The position numbers and the translations under genes are program-made. The notes beneath the pieces are model-generated. The model did no database searches. It was not told where the DNA came from and saw only the letters and a program-made list of their open reading frames with translations. Below, one piece after another: positions 54,901 through 61,505 of a stretch of 64,000 bases of DNA; the stretch's first letter is position 1, and the number at the start of each line of letters is the position of its first letter. The DNA comes from an uncultured Bacteroidia bacterium (GTDB lineage Bacteria; Bacteroidota; Bacteroidia; Bacteroidales; UBA932): the NCBI GenBank assembly GCA_902785785.1, contig CADAAA010000001.1, positions 124,001 through 188,000 of the forward strand, written 5' to 3'.

Positions 54901-56173
54901 CGGCCCCGAGTTCCAAACACATCACTATGACAAGAAATGCTTCGACGGAGTGTACGAACTTACCGATGAGGAGGTCTGGACTGTCCGCAAGAAGCTCAAG
55001 GGCAACCTTGTGTCCAATATCAAGAGGCGCCTGTCCGACCCGACGGTCTCCGTGCACTATTCGCCGCGCCAGATCGTCACCATCAAGGAGACACTCCGCG
55101 ACGATGTGCTGACGATCGGCTTTGCCCGCCGCTTCGCGACCTACAAGCGCGCTACCCTTCTGTTCACCGACCTCGACAGGCTCGACGCTATCGTGAACAA
55201 CCCTGCGCGTCCCGTGCAGTTCATCTTCGCCGGAAAGGCCCATCCCGCCGACAAGGCCGGTCAGGACCTGATCAAGCAGATTGTCGAGATCTCCAAGCAG
55301 GACCGCTTCATCGGCAAGATCGTCTTCGTGCCCGGCTATGACATCACGCTTGCAAAGCGTATGGTCCAGGGCGTGGATGTGTGGCTCAACAACCCTACGC
55401 GTCCCCAGGAGGCTTCCGGAACTTCCGGTGAGAAGGCTTCGATGAACGGCGTGATGCATTTCTCCGTTCTCGACGGGTGGTGGGTCGAGGGCTACAAGCC
55501 GGGCGCCGGCTGGGCTCTGCCTCAGGAGCGTACCTACGACGACCAGGGCTTCCAGAACGACTTGGATTCCGCGACCATTTACAATATCCTTGAGAACGAG
55601 ATCGTCCCTGCATACTATGATATCGACAAAGCCACGGGTCTGTCGCCCCGCTGGATCGAATACATCAAGAATACCATTGCCAAGGTAGCCTGCAATTTCA
55701 CGACGAACCGTATGCTGACCGACTACATCGACCAGTATTACGCTCCCCAGGCCGTCCGCGCCAAGAGTCTCAGGGCTGACGATTTCAAGCTCGCCCGCGA
55801 GATTGCCGCTTGGAAGAAGCGCATCAGCCGCCAGTGGCAGAACCTCGAGGTGGTGTCTTACACCCAGCCTGAGGCATCGTATACGCTTTCCGGTGGAGCC
55901 CTTATGCAGAGCGAGGTGGTGCTGAATCTTGGCGATATCCTCCCCGAGGAGATCGGCGTGGAGATGCTCTTCGTGACCTCCGACCGCAAGGGAAGGCTCC
56001 ATATCCAGGAGAAGTGCGAGTTCTCGCTCGTGGAGTTCGCCGACGGTGTGGCGAAGTTCCAGGCTTCCATCCTGCCGGAGCGTACCGGTATGTACCAGGT
56101 GGCGACGCGCATCTATCCGAAGAATGCGCTCCTGCCGCACAGGCAGGACTTCCCGCTCGTGAAATGGCTGTAG
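51938..56173 (+). CDS. Fusion of GT3-type glycogen synthase and GT35 alpha-glucan phosphorylase
   Basis: A 1411-residue protein. Residues 1-545 are a GT3, eukaryote-like glycogen synthase (LFEVSWEVCNKVGGIYTVIS, TTHATMMGRCICG, PSYYEPWGYTPLESLA). Residues 560-1411 are a DUF3417-GT35 phosphorylase (NLWWCWNDSAKALF, YFCMEYGLDTSLKIYSGGLG, HCNEGHAAF). The pyridoxal-phosphate lysine is Lys1166 in SGTSGEKASMNG. The first half builds glycogen from a sugar nucleotide; the second removes glucose 1-phosphate. Such fusions are known in Bacteroidota. It starts with TGATG coupling to the GH57 gene and overlaps ribF by 10 bases. Confidence 0.93.
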   Translation: MDKKLLSPDYLFEVSWEVCNKVGGIYTVISTKALHQKAMLGRHHIMIGPDVWMNIEDNPDFTEDASLYRNWKLKASEEGIRVRIGRWNVPGKPIAILVDYKQFLPKQDDVLTEYWKRFGVDSLTGNWDYKESALFGYAAGRVIVSFYRFNLYSTDKVVAQFHEWQTGAGLLYIKDAGIPVATVFTTHATMMGRCICGNNLPLYKHLEDYDGDEMARRFGVVARHSLEKMSARNADVFTTVSDITARECKQFHGRPVDIVTPNGFENSFTPASDKEWKAKRAEARERLISVASAMCGAEVPKDAVLVGIGGRYEYRNKGIDVFIDALAKLKGTDLGGKEVHAFIMIPSGHNGPDRSLMQKLSSGSGDYTTQVSHALMNPEWDTVTRRFDEVGLCNLPGDNVKVYFVPSYLNGTDGIFNMKYYDLLVGLDATLFPSYYEPWGYTPLESLAFSVPTLTTSLAGFGQWVRDYYGKDHPGIAVVDRDDDNYFEVVDAVAARVREIAGLDEAGRLRYRTSARDVADIALWENQIKFYNEAYSKAIEKVIARIGEYPSVKEEKKMQYPSFNIDAPSWKSVMVTRHLPERISGLERLCKNLWWCWNDSAKALFKTIDSAMWTESGHNPMYILDKVSIKRFNALAKDEAFLEQLDTVMAEFDAYMAAKEERTDPSIAYFCMEYGLDTSLKIYSGGLGILAGDYLKETSDMNVNLVAVGFLYRFGYFTQKLTAYGDQVAEYEPQDFLKIPAQPVLDAEGNWMTSSVAFPGRNVVARIWKVAVGRTDLYLLDTDWEANLPEDRSITHQLYGGDWENRLKQELLLGIGGIRALRTLGIHTNIYHCNEGHAAFIGLERLREYVQNDNLEFGEAMEVVRASSLFTTHTPVPAGHDAFEEGLLRKYIGHYPALLKIDWTAMMALGKTHPNDINEKFSMSILAANISQNVNGVSMLHGKVSQDIFAHMYPGYLPEELHVSYVTNGVHYPTWAAKEWKQLHAKVFGPEFQTHHYDKKCFDGVYELTDEEVWTVRKKLKGNLVSNIKRRLSDPTVSVHYSPRQIVTIKETLRDDVLTIGFARRFATYKRATLLFTDLDRLDAIVNNPARPVQFIFAGKAHPADKAGQDLIKQIVEISKQDRFIGKIVFVPGYDITLAKRMVQGVDVWLNNPTRPQEASGTSGEKASMNGVMHFSVLDGWWVEGYKPGAGWALPQERTYDDQGFQNDLDSATIYNILENEIVPAYYDIDKATGLSPRWIEYIKNTIAKVACNFTTNRMLTDYIDQYYAPQAVRAKSLRADDFKLAREIAAWKKRISRQWQNLEVVSYTQPEASYTLSGGALMQSEVVLNLGDILPEEIGVEMLFVTSDRKGRLHIQEKCEFSLVEFADGVAKFQASILPERTGMYQVATRIYPKNALLPHRQDFPLVKWL

Positions 56174-57249
56174 TCGCTACAGGATTCTTCGATGGTGTCC
56201 ATCTCGGACACCGACTCGTGATAGACACTCTGCTCCGGGCCGCGCGCGAACGCGGGGAGCAGAGTGTGGTCGTCACGTTCTGGCCTCACCCGCGCACCGT
56301 CCTTCAGAAGGATGCGCGTGAGCTGCGGCTTCTCAGCTCGCTGGCTGAGAAGCGCGCCATGCTGTCCGCTCTCGGCGTCGACAGGGTGGAGGTTGTGCCC
56401 TTCTCACGGGAGTTCAGCCGCCTTACGGCTGAGGAATACCTGCGGGAGTGGGTTGTCGGCCGGCTCGGCGGCACGGCCGTCGTGCTGGGCTACGACAACC
56501 GCATGGGCTCCGACGGCCTCGCGCACGACGCCATCGCCCCTCTGGCGAAGTCCCTCGGGCTCGACGTCGTCGAGTGCGATGCCATCTTTTCTTCAGGAGG
56601 AGGGGTTCCTCCTCAGAAAACGTCCTTCGGACCCCCCCCAAGCAATAAGCTTGGGTCCCCCCCTCTTACGATGCCGAGGGTGGCACGGTTTTCCGAGGAG
56701 GCCCCCTCCTCCACGGAAAGCGTCATTCAAGACATAACTCCCTTGAAAGGCTTTCCCCGTCATTCTGAGCGAAGCGAAGAATCCATCTCTTCCGGAAAGG
56801 CGATTTCGTCGACGAAGATAAGGGCGGCGCTGGAGAGGGGAGAGGTCGCGGAAGCAGAGGCGATGCTGGGGTACCGGTACGGGCTTCACGGTGTCGTGGT
56901 GGCCGGGAACAGGCTCGGTCGTACAATCGGATACCCGACGGCGAACATGCAGTTGTATGAGCCGTTGAAGCTGGTGCCGGCAAACGGCGTGTATCTCGTT
57001 GAGGTTGAAACTCTTGGCAGACATTGCTACGGCATGGCCAATATCGGTGTCAGGCCAACGGTGTCCGGAGCCGGAGCGAGGACGATCGAGACGCATATAT
57101 TCGATTTTGACGAGCTGATATACGGATTGGACATCCGCTTGCGCTTCGTTGCCAAGATACGTGACGAGCGCCGCTTCGAGTCGCTGGAGGCGTTGAAAGA
57201 ACAGCTTGCGGCCGATGAAGCGTTATGCCGCGGAATGCTTGCAAAATAA
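56164..57249 (+). CDS. ribF: Bifunctional riboflavin kinase/FAD synthetase with repeat insertion
   Basis: A 361-residue enzyme making FMN then FAD. The N-terminal FAD synthetase shows ATGFFDGVHLGHR, TFWPHPRTVL and the ISSTKIR motif. The C-terminal flavokinase shows LGRTIGYPTANMQL and NGVYLVEVE...MANIGVRPTV. Between CDAIFSSG and KAISSTKIR lies an in-frame insert of about 65 residues (about 144-211), of low complexity, whose DNA is a series of palindromes. Without it the length would be about 300, the family norm. The start at 56164 overlaps the fusion gene by 10 bases. Confidence 0.88.
   Translation: MAVVATGFFDGVHLGHRLVIDTLLRAARERGEQSVVVTFWPHPRTVLQKDARELRLLSSLAEKRAMLSALGVDRVEVVPFSREFSRLTAEEYLREWVVGRLGGTAVVLGYDNRMGSDGLAHDAIAPLAKSLGLDVVECDAIFSSGGGVPPQKTSFGPPPSNKLGSPPLTMPRVARFSEEAPSSTESVIQDITPLKGFPRHSERSEESISSGKAISSTKIRAALERGEVAEAEAMLGYRYGLHGVVVAGNRLGRTIGYPTANMQLYEPLKLVPANGVYLVEVETLGRHCYGMANIGVRPTVSGAGARTIETHIFDFDELIYGLDIRLRFVAKIRDERRFESLEALKEQLAADEALCRGMLAK
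56593..56790. repeat. Palindromic repeat element inserted in ribF
   Basis: Successive inverted repeats lie at about 56593-56620 (AGGAGG against CCTCCT), 56629-56658 (CCAAGC against GCTTGG around AATAA) and 56690-56718 (TTTCCG-AGGAGG against CCTCCT-CGGAAA). The segment ends with CATTCTGAGCGAAGCGAAGA (56761-56780), a motif I recognise as a dispersed repeat in many bacterial genomes. It encodes RHSERSEES. Confidence 0.7.
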
Positions 57250-57282
57250 AAGTTGCAAGGCGGTTTTTATTTGAATTTTTTG

Positions 57283-57290
57283 TATATTTG
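57283..57290 (+). promoter_or_regulatory. Promoter -7 box of greA
   Basis: TATATTTG. The expected start near 57297 leaves a leader of about 93 bases, unusually long beside its neighbours. The -33 box is not clear. Confidence 0.55.
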
Positions 57291-57300
57291 CATTGTTGAC

Positions 57301-57361
57301 ACAGGGTTCCGCCTCGCGGCGGGACTCTCTTTTAGTTGACTGACCCTGTCCCGGACGGGAC
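57301..57361 (+). promoter_or_regulatory. Structured greA leader with alternative hairpins
   Basis: Stem 1: ACAGGGT (57301-57307) with ACCCTGT (57343-57349). Stem 2: GTTCCGCC (57306-57313) with GGCGGGAC (57318-57325). Stem 3: GTCCCG (57348-57353) with CGGGAC (57356-57361). Stems 1 and 2 share bases 57306-57307, stems 1 and 3 share 57348-57349, and GTCCCG can also pair with CGGGAC at 57320-57325. The pairings are partly exclusive. Confidence 0.45.
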
Positions 57362-57389
57362 TTTATTGATAACTATATTTAAGCTGATT

Positions 57390-57860
57390 ATGGCAGACAT
57401 CCATTACATGACCGCGGACGGTTTGGAGAAGCTCAAGAAGGAGCTGGCTGACGCACTGGCGCAGCGCCCGGTCATCTCGGCGGCCATCGCCGAGGCAAGG
57501 GAGAAGGGCGACCTCTCCGAAAATGCAGAATACGACGCGGCCCGCGAAGCGCAGGGCCTGCTCGAGGTCAAGATCACCAACCTCAAGAACCAGGTGGCCA
57601 ACGCCAAGGTCATCGACGAGTCTCAGATCGGCACCGACAAGGTATCCATGATGAACAAGGTCAAGGTGGAGAACCTTACCATGAAACGCGTCATGGAGTT
57701 CGTCATCGTAGGCGAGACCGAGGCGGACTTCTCCAAGGGCCGTCTCGCCGTCACCACGCCCATCGCCAAGGCCCTCCTGGGGCATTCCAAGGGCGAGATC
57801 GTGGAAGCCAAGGTCCCTTCCGGGGTCCTCAAGTTCAAGATTCTCGACATCAGTCTTTAA
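57390..57860 (+). CDS. greA: Transcription elongation factor GreA
   Basis: A 156-residue factor that rescues stalled RNA polymerase by stimulating transcript cleavage. The N-terminal coiled coil carries the acidic tip in GDLSENAEYDAAREAQG. The C-terminal FKBP-like domain ends TPIAKALLGHSKGEIVEAKV. The start at 57390 (MADIHYMTADG) is the family start. Length is standard. The HIT gene follows after 4 bases. Confidence 0.95.
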   Translation: MADIHYMTADGLEKLKKELADALAQRPVISAAIAEAREKGDLSENAEYDAAREAQGLLEVKITNLKNQVANAKVIDESQIGTDKVSMMNKVKVENLTMKRVMEFVIVGETEADFSKGRLAVTTPIAKALLGHSKGEIVEAKVPSGVLKFKILDISL

Positions 57861-57864
57861 GATT

Positions 57865-58269
57865 ATGGCAACGATTTTCACCCGCATCGCGAAGGGCGAG
57901 ATTCCCTCGTACAAGTGCGCCGAGAGCGAAGATTTCTACGCGTTCCTCGACATCAGCCCGCTCGCTCCGGGCCATACCCTTGTCATCCCCAAGAACGTGG
58001 AGGACGACTATATCTTCCATCTGGACGAAGAGACCTATGAGGGCCTGTGGGCCTTCGCGCGCAAGGTCGCGCTGGCCGTCAAGGCCGCCGTGCCCTGCAA
58101 GCGCGTCGGCGTAGCCGTGCTCGGCATGGAAGTGCCCCATACGCACATCCACCTCGTGCCTCTGCAGACCGAGGGCGACCTCGATTTCCGCAAGCAGAAG
58201 CCTGTCGTGCCCGAGGATGAGATGAAAAGGATAGCCGCTTCAATCTTAAGTGAATATGAAAAGCTCTAG
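57865..58269 (+). CDS. HIT-family nucleotide hydrolase/transferase
   Basis: A 134-residue protein with the family opening IFTRIAKGEIPSYKCAESED and the catalytic triad HTHIHLVPL (His-x-His-x-His). It is likely an AMP-lysine or purine-nucleotide hydrolase of the Hint type. It is co-transcribed with greA, and its last 14 bases overlap the next gene. Confidence 0.92.
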   Translation: MATIFTRIAKGEIPSYKCAESEDFYAFLDISPLAPGHTLVIPKNVEDDYIFHLDEETYEGLWAFARKVALAVKAAVPCKRVGVAVLGMEVPHTHIHLVPLQTEGDLDFRKQKPVVPEDEMKRIAASILSEYEKL

Positions 58270-59356
58270 GATAGCTCTCATGGGCCTTTGCGCCCTGCTT
58301 GCCGCCGCATGCGCCAAGCCTTCGGCCCGCATCGACGGCACCCTGACCGACGCCCCTGACAGGCAGGTCATTGTCAAACTTCTGGATATCAACAACTACA
58401 AGGTCCTGGATTCAGTCAAGACCGATGCTGCCGGACGGTACTCGTACAATGTCCCGGTGCAGAAGGGGCAGCCTGAGTTCGTGTACCTGTACTATGGCGA
58501 CACCAAGATCTCTTCCCTGCTGCTGCAGGAGGGCGACGAGGTGAAGGTCGTGACCGACACGCTCGGCCGCGGCAGCGTCGTCGGCTCCGTTGAGAGCGAG
58601 CGCCTCCAGGAGGTCGAACGCAAGTTCGCCGAGTTCCTGCGCGAGGCCGAGCAGGCTGAGGACAACGCCGCCTTCCGCCGTTCCTACATCCAGTACTATA
58701 GGGAAGCGGTCAAGTATGTCATGAACAATCCTCATTCCCTGACCGTGGTTCCTGTATTGTTCCAGAATGTCAATCCTGACCTCCCGGTGTTCAGCCAGAC
58801 CACGGATGCACTCCATTTCCGCAATGCGCTGGATTCGCTTTCGGCAGTGTATCCTGACTCCAAGTATGTCAAGGCGCTCGAGAGGGAGACCACGCGCCGC
58901 GAGGGCATCCTCGGCTTTGACTCCAGGCTCAGCATGGCTTCCGAAGCAGAGTATCCCGACATCAAGTCAAAGGATATAAACGGCAACGAAGTTTCGCTTC
59001 AGGCCCTTGATTCCAAGGCTGTCATCCTCTTCTTCTGGACCGTCACCGATCCTGAGAGCAAGATCCTGAACCAGGAGACCTACAAGCCTGTCTATCAGGA
59101 CTATCACGACAAGGGACTTGAGATCTTCGCCGTCTCGCTCGATACCGACAAGGCCGCCTGGGCCAGCGTGGTCAAGAGCCAGGAACTGCCTTGGGTCAAT
59201 GTCAACGACGGCCTCGGCGCTTCCTCCCCGGCAGCGACGCTCTACAACGTTACGTCCCTGCCCCGTGCCTACCTCATCCTTGACGGCAAGATCGTCGACC
59301 GCAGGGTCGAGGGCGAGAAGGCCCTTCGCCGCGAGCTTGACAAGGTCTTGAAGTGA
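58256..59356 (+). CDS. TlpA-like lipoprotein (DUF4369 plus thioredoxin fold) without CXXC
   Basis: A 366-residue lipoprotein with lipobox AAAC near residue 17. The N-terminal DUF4369-type domain (about 25-130, IDGTLTDAPDRQVIVKLLDI) is followed by helices and a thioredoxin-like domain (about 235-366). Where TlpA/ResA proteins have WCxxC, this one reads FFWTVTDPESKILN with no Cys. The cis-Pro region (VTSLPRAYLILDGKIVDR) is kept. It is therefore not a disulfide reductase. The ATG at 58256 was preferred over a GTG at 58250. Confidence 0.85.
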   Translation: MKSSRIALMGLCALLAAACAKPSARIDGTLTDAPDRQVIVKLLDINNYKVLDSVKTDAAGRYSYNVPVQKGQPEFVYLYYGDTKISSLLLQEGDEVKVVTDTLGRGSVVGSVESERLQEVERKFAEFLREAEQAEDNAAFRRSYIQYYREAVKYVMNNPHSLTVVPVLFQNVNPDLPVFSQTTDALHFRNALDSLSAVYPDSKYVKALERETTRREGILGFDSRLSMASEAEYPDIKSKDINGNEVSLQALDSKAVILFFWTVTDPESKILNQETYKPVYQDYHDKGLEIFAVSLDTDKAAWASVVKSQELPWVNVNDGLGASSPAATLYNVTSLPRAYLILDGKIVDRRVEGEKALRRELDKVLK

Positions 59357-59434
59357 CCTTGTCCGCATGCTTGCTCCGGGCCGGAGCCCACACGTTCCGC
59401 TCCCTCCGGGCGCCCCTCCCCATCACTGATTAAT

Positions 59435-59468
59435 AAACCGCGAGTTTCCCCCGAATCTCGCGGTTTTT
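59435..59468 (+). terminator. Terminator of the greA operon
   Basis: AAACCGCGAG (59435-59444) pairs with CTCGCGGTTT (59457-59466) around a 12-base loop, followed by further T residues. Confidence 0.8.
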
Positions 59469-59486
59469 CATTGTGCCTATCGTTGG

Positions 59487-59553
59487 TCACCCTCTTTGTC
59501 TGGCCCTCGTTTTGGCTTCCCTCTCTTTGTTTGCCCCCCGCTTTGGCTTTCCT
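59487..59553. repeat. Two short imperfect tandem units of about 31 bp
   Basis: Two pyrimidine-rich copies of a CCTCTTTGT...TTTGGCTT pattern follow each other just before the 51-bp array. They look like decayed satellite DNA. Confidence 0.4.
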
Positions 59554-59570
59554 CGCGTGATGGTTGTCCT

Positions 59571-59856
59571 TCGCGCACAAATATGCCGTTTTTGTGCGCG
59601 AGAGGGTCATTTTTCCGTCCCTCGCGCACAAATTTGCCATTTTTGTGCGCCAATGGGTTGTTTTCCCGTTTCTCGCGCACGGATTTGCTGTTTTTGTGCG
59701 CGAGAGGGTCATTTTTCCGTCCCTCGCGCACGAATCTTTCGTTTTTGTGCGCGAGGGGGCTCTTTTCTCATCTCCTGCGCACAAATTTGCCATTTTTGTG
59801 CGCCAATGGGTTGTTTTCCCGTTTCTCGCGCACGAATTTACCGTTTTTGCGCGTGG
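59571..59856. repeat. 51-bp tandem repeat array, 5.6 copies
   Basis: Units start at 59571, 59622, 59673, 59724, 59775 and 59826, exactly 51 bp apart. Each holds a hairpin. In unit 1, TCGCGCACAAA (59571-59581) pairs perfectly with 59591-59601. Units 2 and 5 are identical except for their first two bases, which gives a 153-bp higher-order period. The period is a multiple of three and all frames are largely open, so reading frames on both strands show 17-residue repeats (AHKNGKFVRE-like on the minus strand). I do not call a gene. Confidence 0.9.
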
Positions 59857-59860
59857 AAAC

Positions 59861-60013
59861 GGAGGGGACTGTGTGCGGGAAGTGAGATGAAAGGAAGTGA
59901 GGTGATGTGAGGCGAAGGGAACTGAGACGAAGAGACGTGAGGGGACGTGATGTGAAGGGACGTGTCGGGAAATAAAACGAAGAGAAGGAACGTGAAGGAA
60001 CGCGAAGGGAAAG
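59861..60013. repeat. Purine-rich degenerate repeat tract
   Basis: About 150 bases that are almost entirely G and A on the plus strand, with recurring GGGACGTGA and GAAGGGA words. No coding signal is seen. It lies between the 51-bp array and the tsaB terminator. Confidence 0.6.
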
Positions 60014-60042
60014 GAAGATCTGCGGGGATTGAGCAGATCTTC
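60014..60042 (-). terminator. Hairpin downstream of tsaB
   Basis: GAAGATCTGC (60014-60023) pairs perfectly with GCAGATCTTC (60033-60042) around 9 bases. It is 43 bases past the tsaB stop on the minus strand; no T-run follows, so termination strength is uncertain. Confidence 0.5.
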
Positions 60043-60085
60043 GCTTCATTGGTGATCGCGGATGGGAAAAGCTAGGGAGCTGGTG

Positions 60086-60913
60086 TCAGAAGAGCTTCTT
60101 GCGGGGGACGGTGGCGATGAAGTCCTTGAGATAGAAGGGCTCGAAGTAGGCGGTGTCCTCGAAGCGGCGGGCGTCCCAGGCGGCGAAGGCGGGGCGGAGC
60201 ATAGCAGATGCCTTCGGGCAGCACTGGGAGAAATACGCGTTAGGATGTGCCAGGACCTCGCGGCATTTGCCGGCGCCATCGCCTATGAACAGTACCGGGC
60301 CCTCAGCCAGCAGATCGGCGACAGCGATGGGGGTTCCGGCGGCAGGATCAGCGGGGGAGGAAGGCTGACGGGTGCCGATGACCTGGCTGAGCGATTCTAT
60401 GACTTGGGGCCGGGTCTCGGTGAGCTGGCGGCCATCGGGGGTGAAGACGGCGGTATAGACCTCCATGCGGCGGGCGTCAACCATCGGGACTATGTAGCGG
60501 AAGCCGGAGGCGAAAGGAGCGGATGTGCCGGAGGCGCTGGGGGAGACGGATGTGCCGGAGGGGAGATCTTTAGGGGCAACGGACAGTAGGGATGAGTCGG
60601 CGGCTTGGTAGACAAGGGTGTCCAGGGTACCGACGGCGATGAGGGGGATGCCCGCGCCGAAGCAGAGGCCCTTGGCAGTAGAGACGCCGACGCGGAGGCC
60701 GGTGTAGGACCCCGGCCCCTTGCTGACGCAGACGGCGTCGCAGTCGCGCACGCCGATGCCGCGTTCGTCAAGCAAATCCTTGACGAACGGCGCCGTGAGC
60801 GACGCCTGCGCCCGCGGCGTCTCGCTCTCCTTGTACGCCACGATCCGCCCGTCCTCGGCGAGAGCGACGGAGCAAAGTGCGGTAGAGGTCTCTATGAGAA
60901 TGATCCTTGCCAT
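60086..60913 (-). CDS. tsaB: tRNA threonylcarbamoyladenosine biosynthesis protein TsaB
   Basis: A 275-residue ASKHA-fold protein that assists TsaD in making t6A37 of tRNA. Visible motifs are ILIETSTALCSVAL, SKGPGSYTGLRVGVSTAKGL and PMVDARRMEVYTAVF. A Ser/Pro/Gly/Ala-rich insert of about 30 residues (about 112-142) separates the two lobes. Its DNA has two GGATGTGCCGGAGG copies 27 bp apart. It follows cvpA by 3 bases. Confidence 0.92.
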   Translation of the reverse strand: MARIILIETSTALCSVALAEDGRIVAYKESETPRAQASLTAPFVKDLLDERGIGVRDCDAVCVSKGPGSYTGLRVGVSTAKGLCFGAGIPLIAVGTLDTLVYQAADSSLLSVAPKDLPSGTSVSPSASGTSAPFASGFRYIVPMVDARRMEVYTAVFTPDGRQLTETRPQVIESLSQVIGTRQPSSPADPAAGTPIAVADLLAEGPVLFIGDGAGKCREVLAHPNAYFSQCCPKASAMLRPAFAAWDARRFEDTAYFEPFYLKDFIATVPRKKLF

Positions 60914-60916
60914 GTC

Positions 60917-61411
60917 TTACTGCTTGAGCAACAATTCCTTGAGGTAGGGGAATATCACATAGGCGATGTCCCTGATGGGAGCATACAGCACCGATTCGTC
61001 GAGCACCTTCTCCTCCACGAACTCGAACTTGACATTGATGGTGTCGAAGAGGATGATCGCTATACCGATGAGGAGCCCGGCCTTCAGCAGGGCGAACACC
61101 AGTCCCAGAAGCCTGTCCAGCCACCCAAGCATGACCAGTTTGGTCACTCCCGTCAGTATCTTGCTCAGGACGAAGAGGACAAGCACCACCGCTACCATGA
61201 TCACTGCGAAACTGATGACGTTCAGTACAGTCTCGGACACCTCGAAATATGGTTGTAACCAGCCACTTACCACTGTCGAGAACTTGAACGCCAGCCATGC
61301 TCCCAGTATCAGCGAAACCAGTGCTATGGCCTGCTCGATGAAACCTTTCATGATCCCGCTTATGATGGCAGGAAGGAAGCATATCAGAATAATGATGTCG
61401 GGTGTGCTCAT
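60917..61411 (-). CDS. CvpA-family membrane protein
   Basis: A 164-residue inner-membrane protein with four helices (IIILICFLPAIISGIMKGFI; AIALVSLILGAWLAF; VLNVISFAVIMVAVVLVLFV; LVFALLKAGLLIGIAIIL). The pattern and GWLDRLLGLVFALLKAG are typical of CvpA (colicin V production) proteins, which affect envelope processes. It leads a two-gene operon with tsaB, divergent from ileS. Confidence 0.9.
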   Translation of the reverse strand: MSTPDIIILICFLPAIISGIMKGFIEQAIALVSLILGAWLAFKFSTVVSGWLQPYFEVSETVLNVISFAVIMVAVVLVLFVLSKILTGVTKLVMLGWLDRLLGLVFALLKAGLLIGIAIILFDTINVKFEFVEEKVLDESVLYAPIRDIAYVIFPYLKELLLKQ

Positions 61412-61414
61412 TGT

Positions 61415-61446
61415 TTTGTTAAAAACGCTCGGAATGTGTATATTTG
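61415..61446 (+). promoter_or_regulatory. Promoter of ileS
   Basis: TTTG (61415-61418), 20 bases, TATATTTG (61439-61446): a full Bacteroidota consensus. The expected start near 61453 leaves about 53 bases of leader. Confidence 0.75.
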
Positions 61447-61505
61447 CAGACTATAAAACAGACTGCCGCCGGACGGTGTCCGGGATGCAAAATTAGACAA
61501 AAAAT

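Noticed and set aside
53237-56140. A 967-codon open frame on the minus strand opposite the GT3-GT35 fusion
   Set aside because: It mirrors a well-supported gene in GC-rich DNA with strong third-position bias, and its translation shows no family motif and is rich in Gly, Val and Asp shadow patterns.
59571-59856. CRISPR array
   Set aside because: The copies are contiguous 51-bp units without unique spacers, and no cas genes are nearby.
59269-59890. Reading frames encoding 17-residue repeats on both strands of the 51-bp array
   Set aside because: The repeat unit is a multiple of three without stops, so every frame looks open. No start signal, promoter or non-repeat domain supports a gene.
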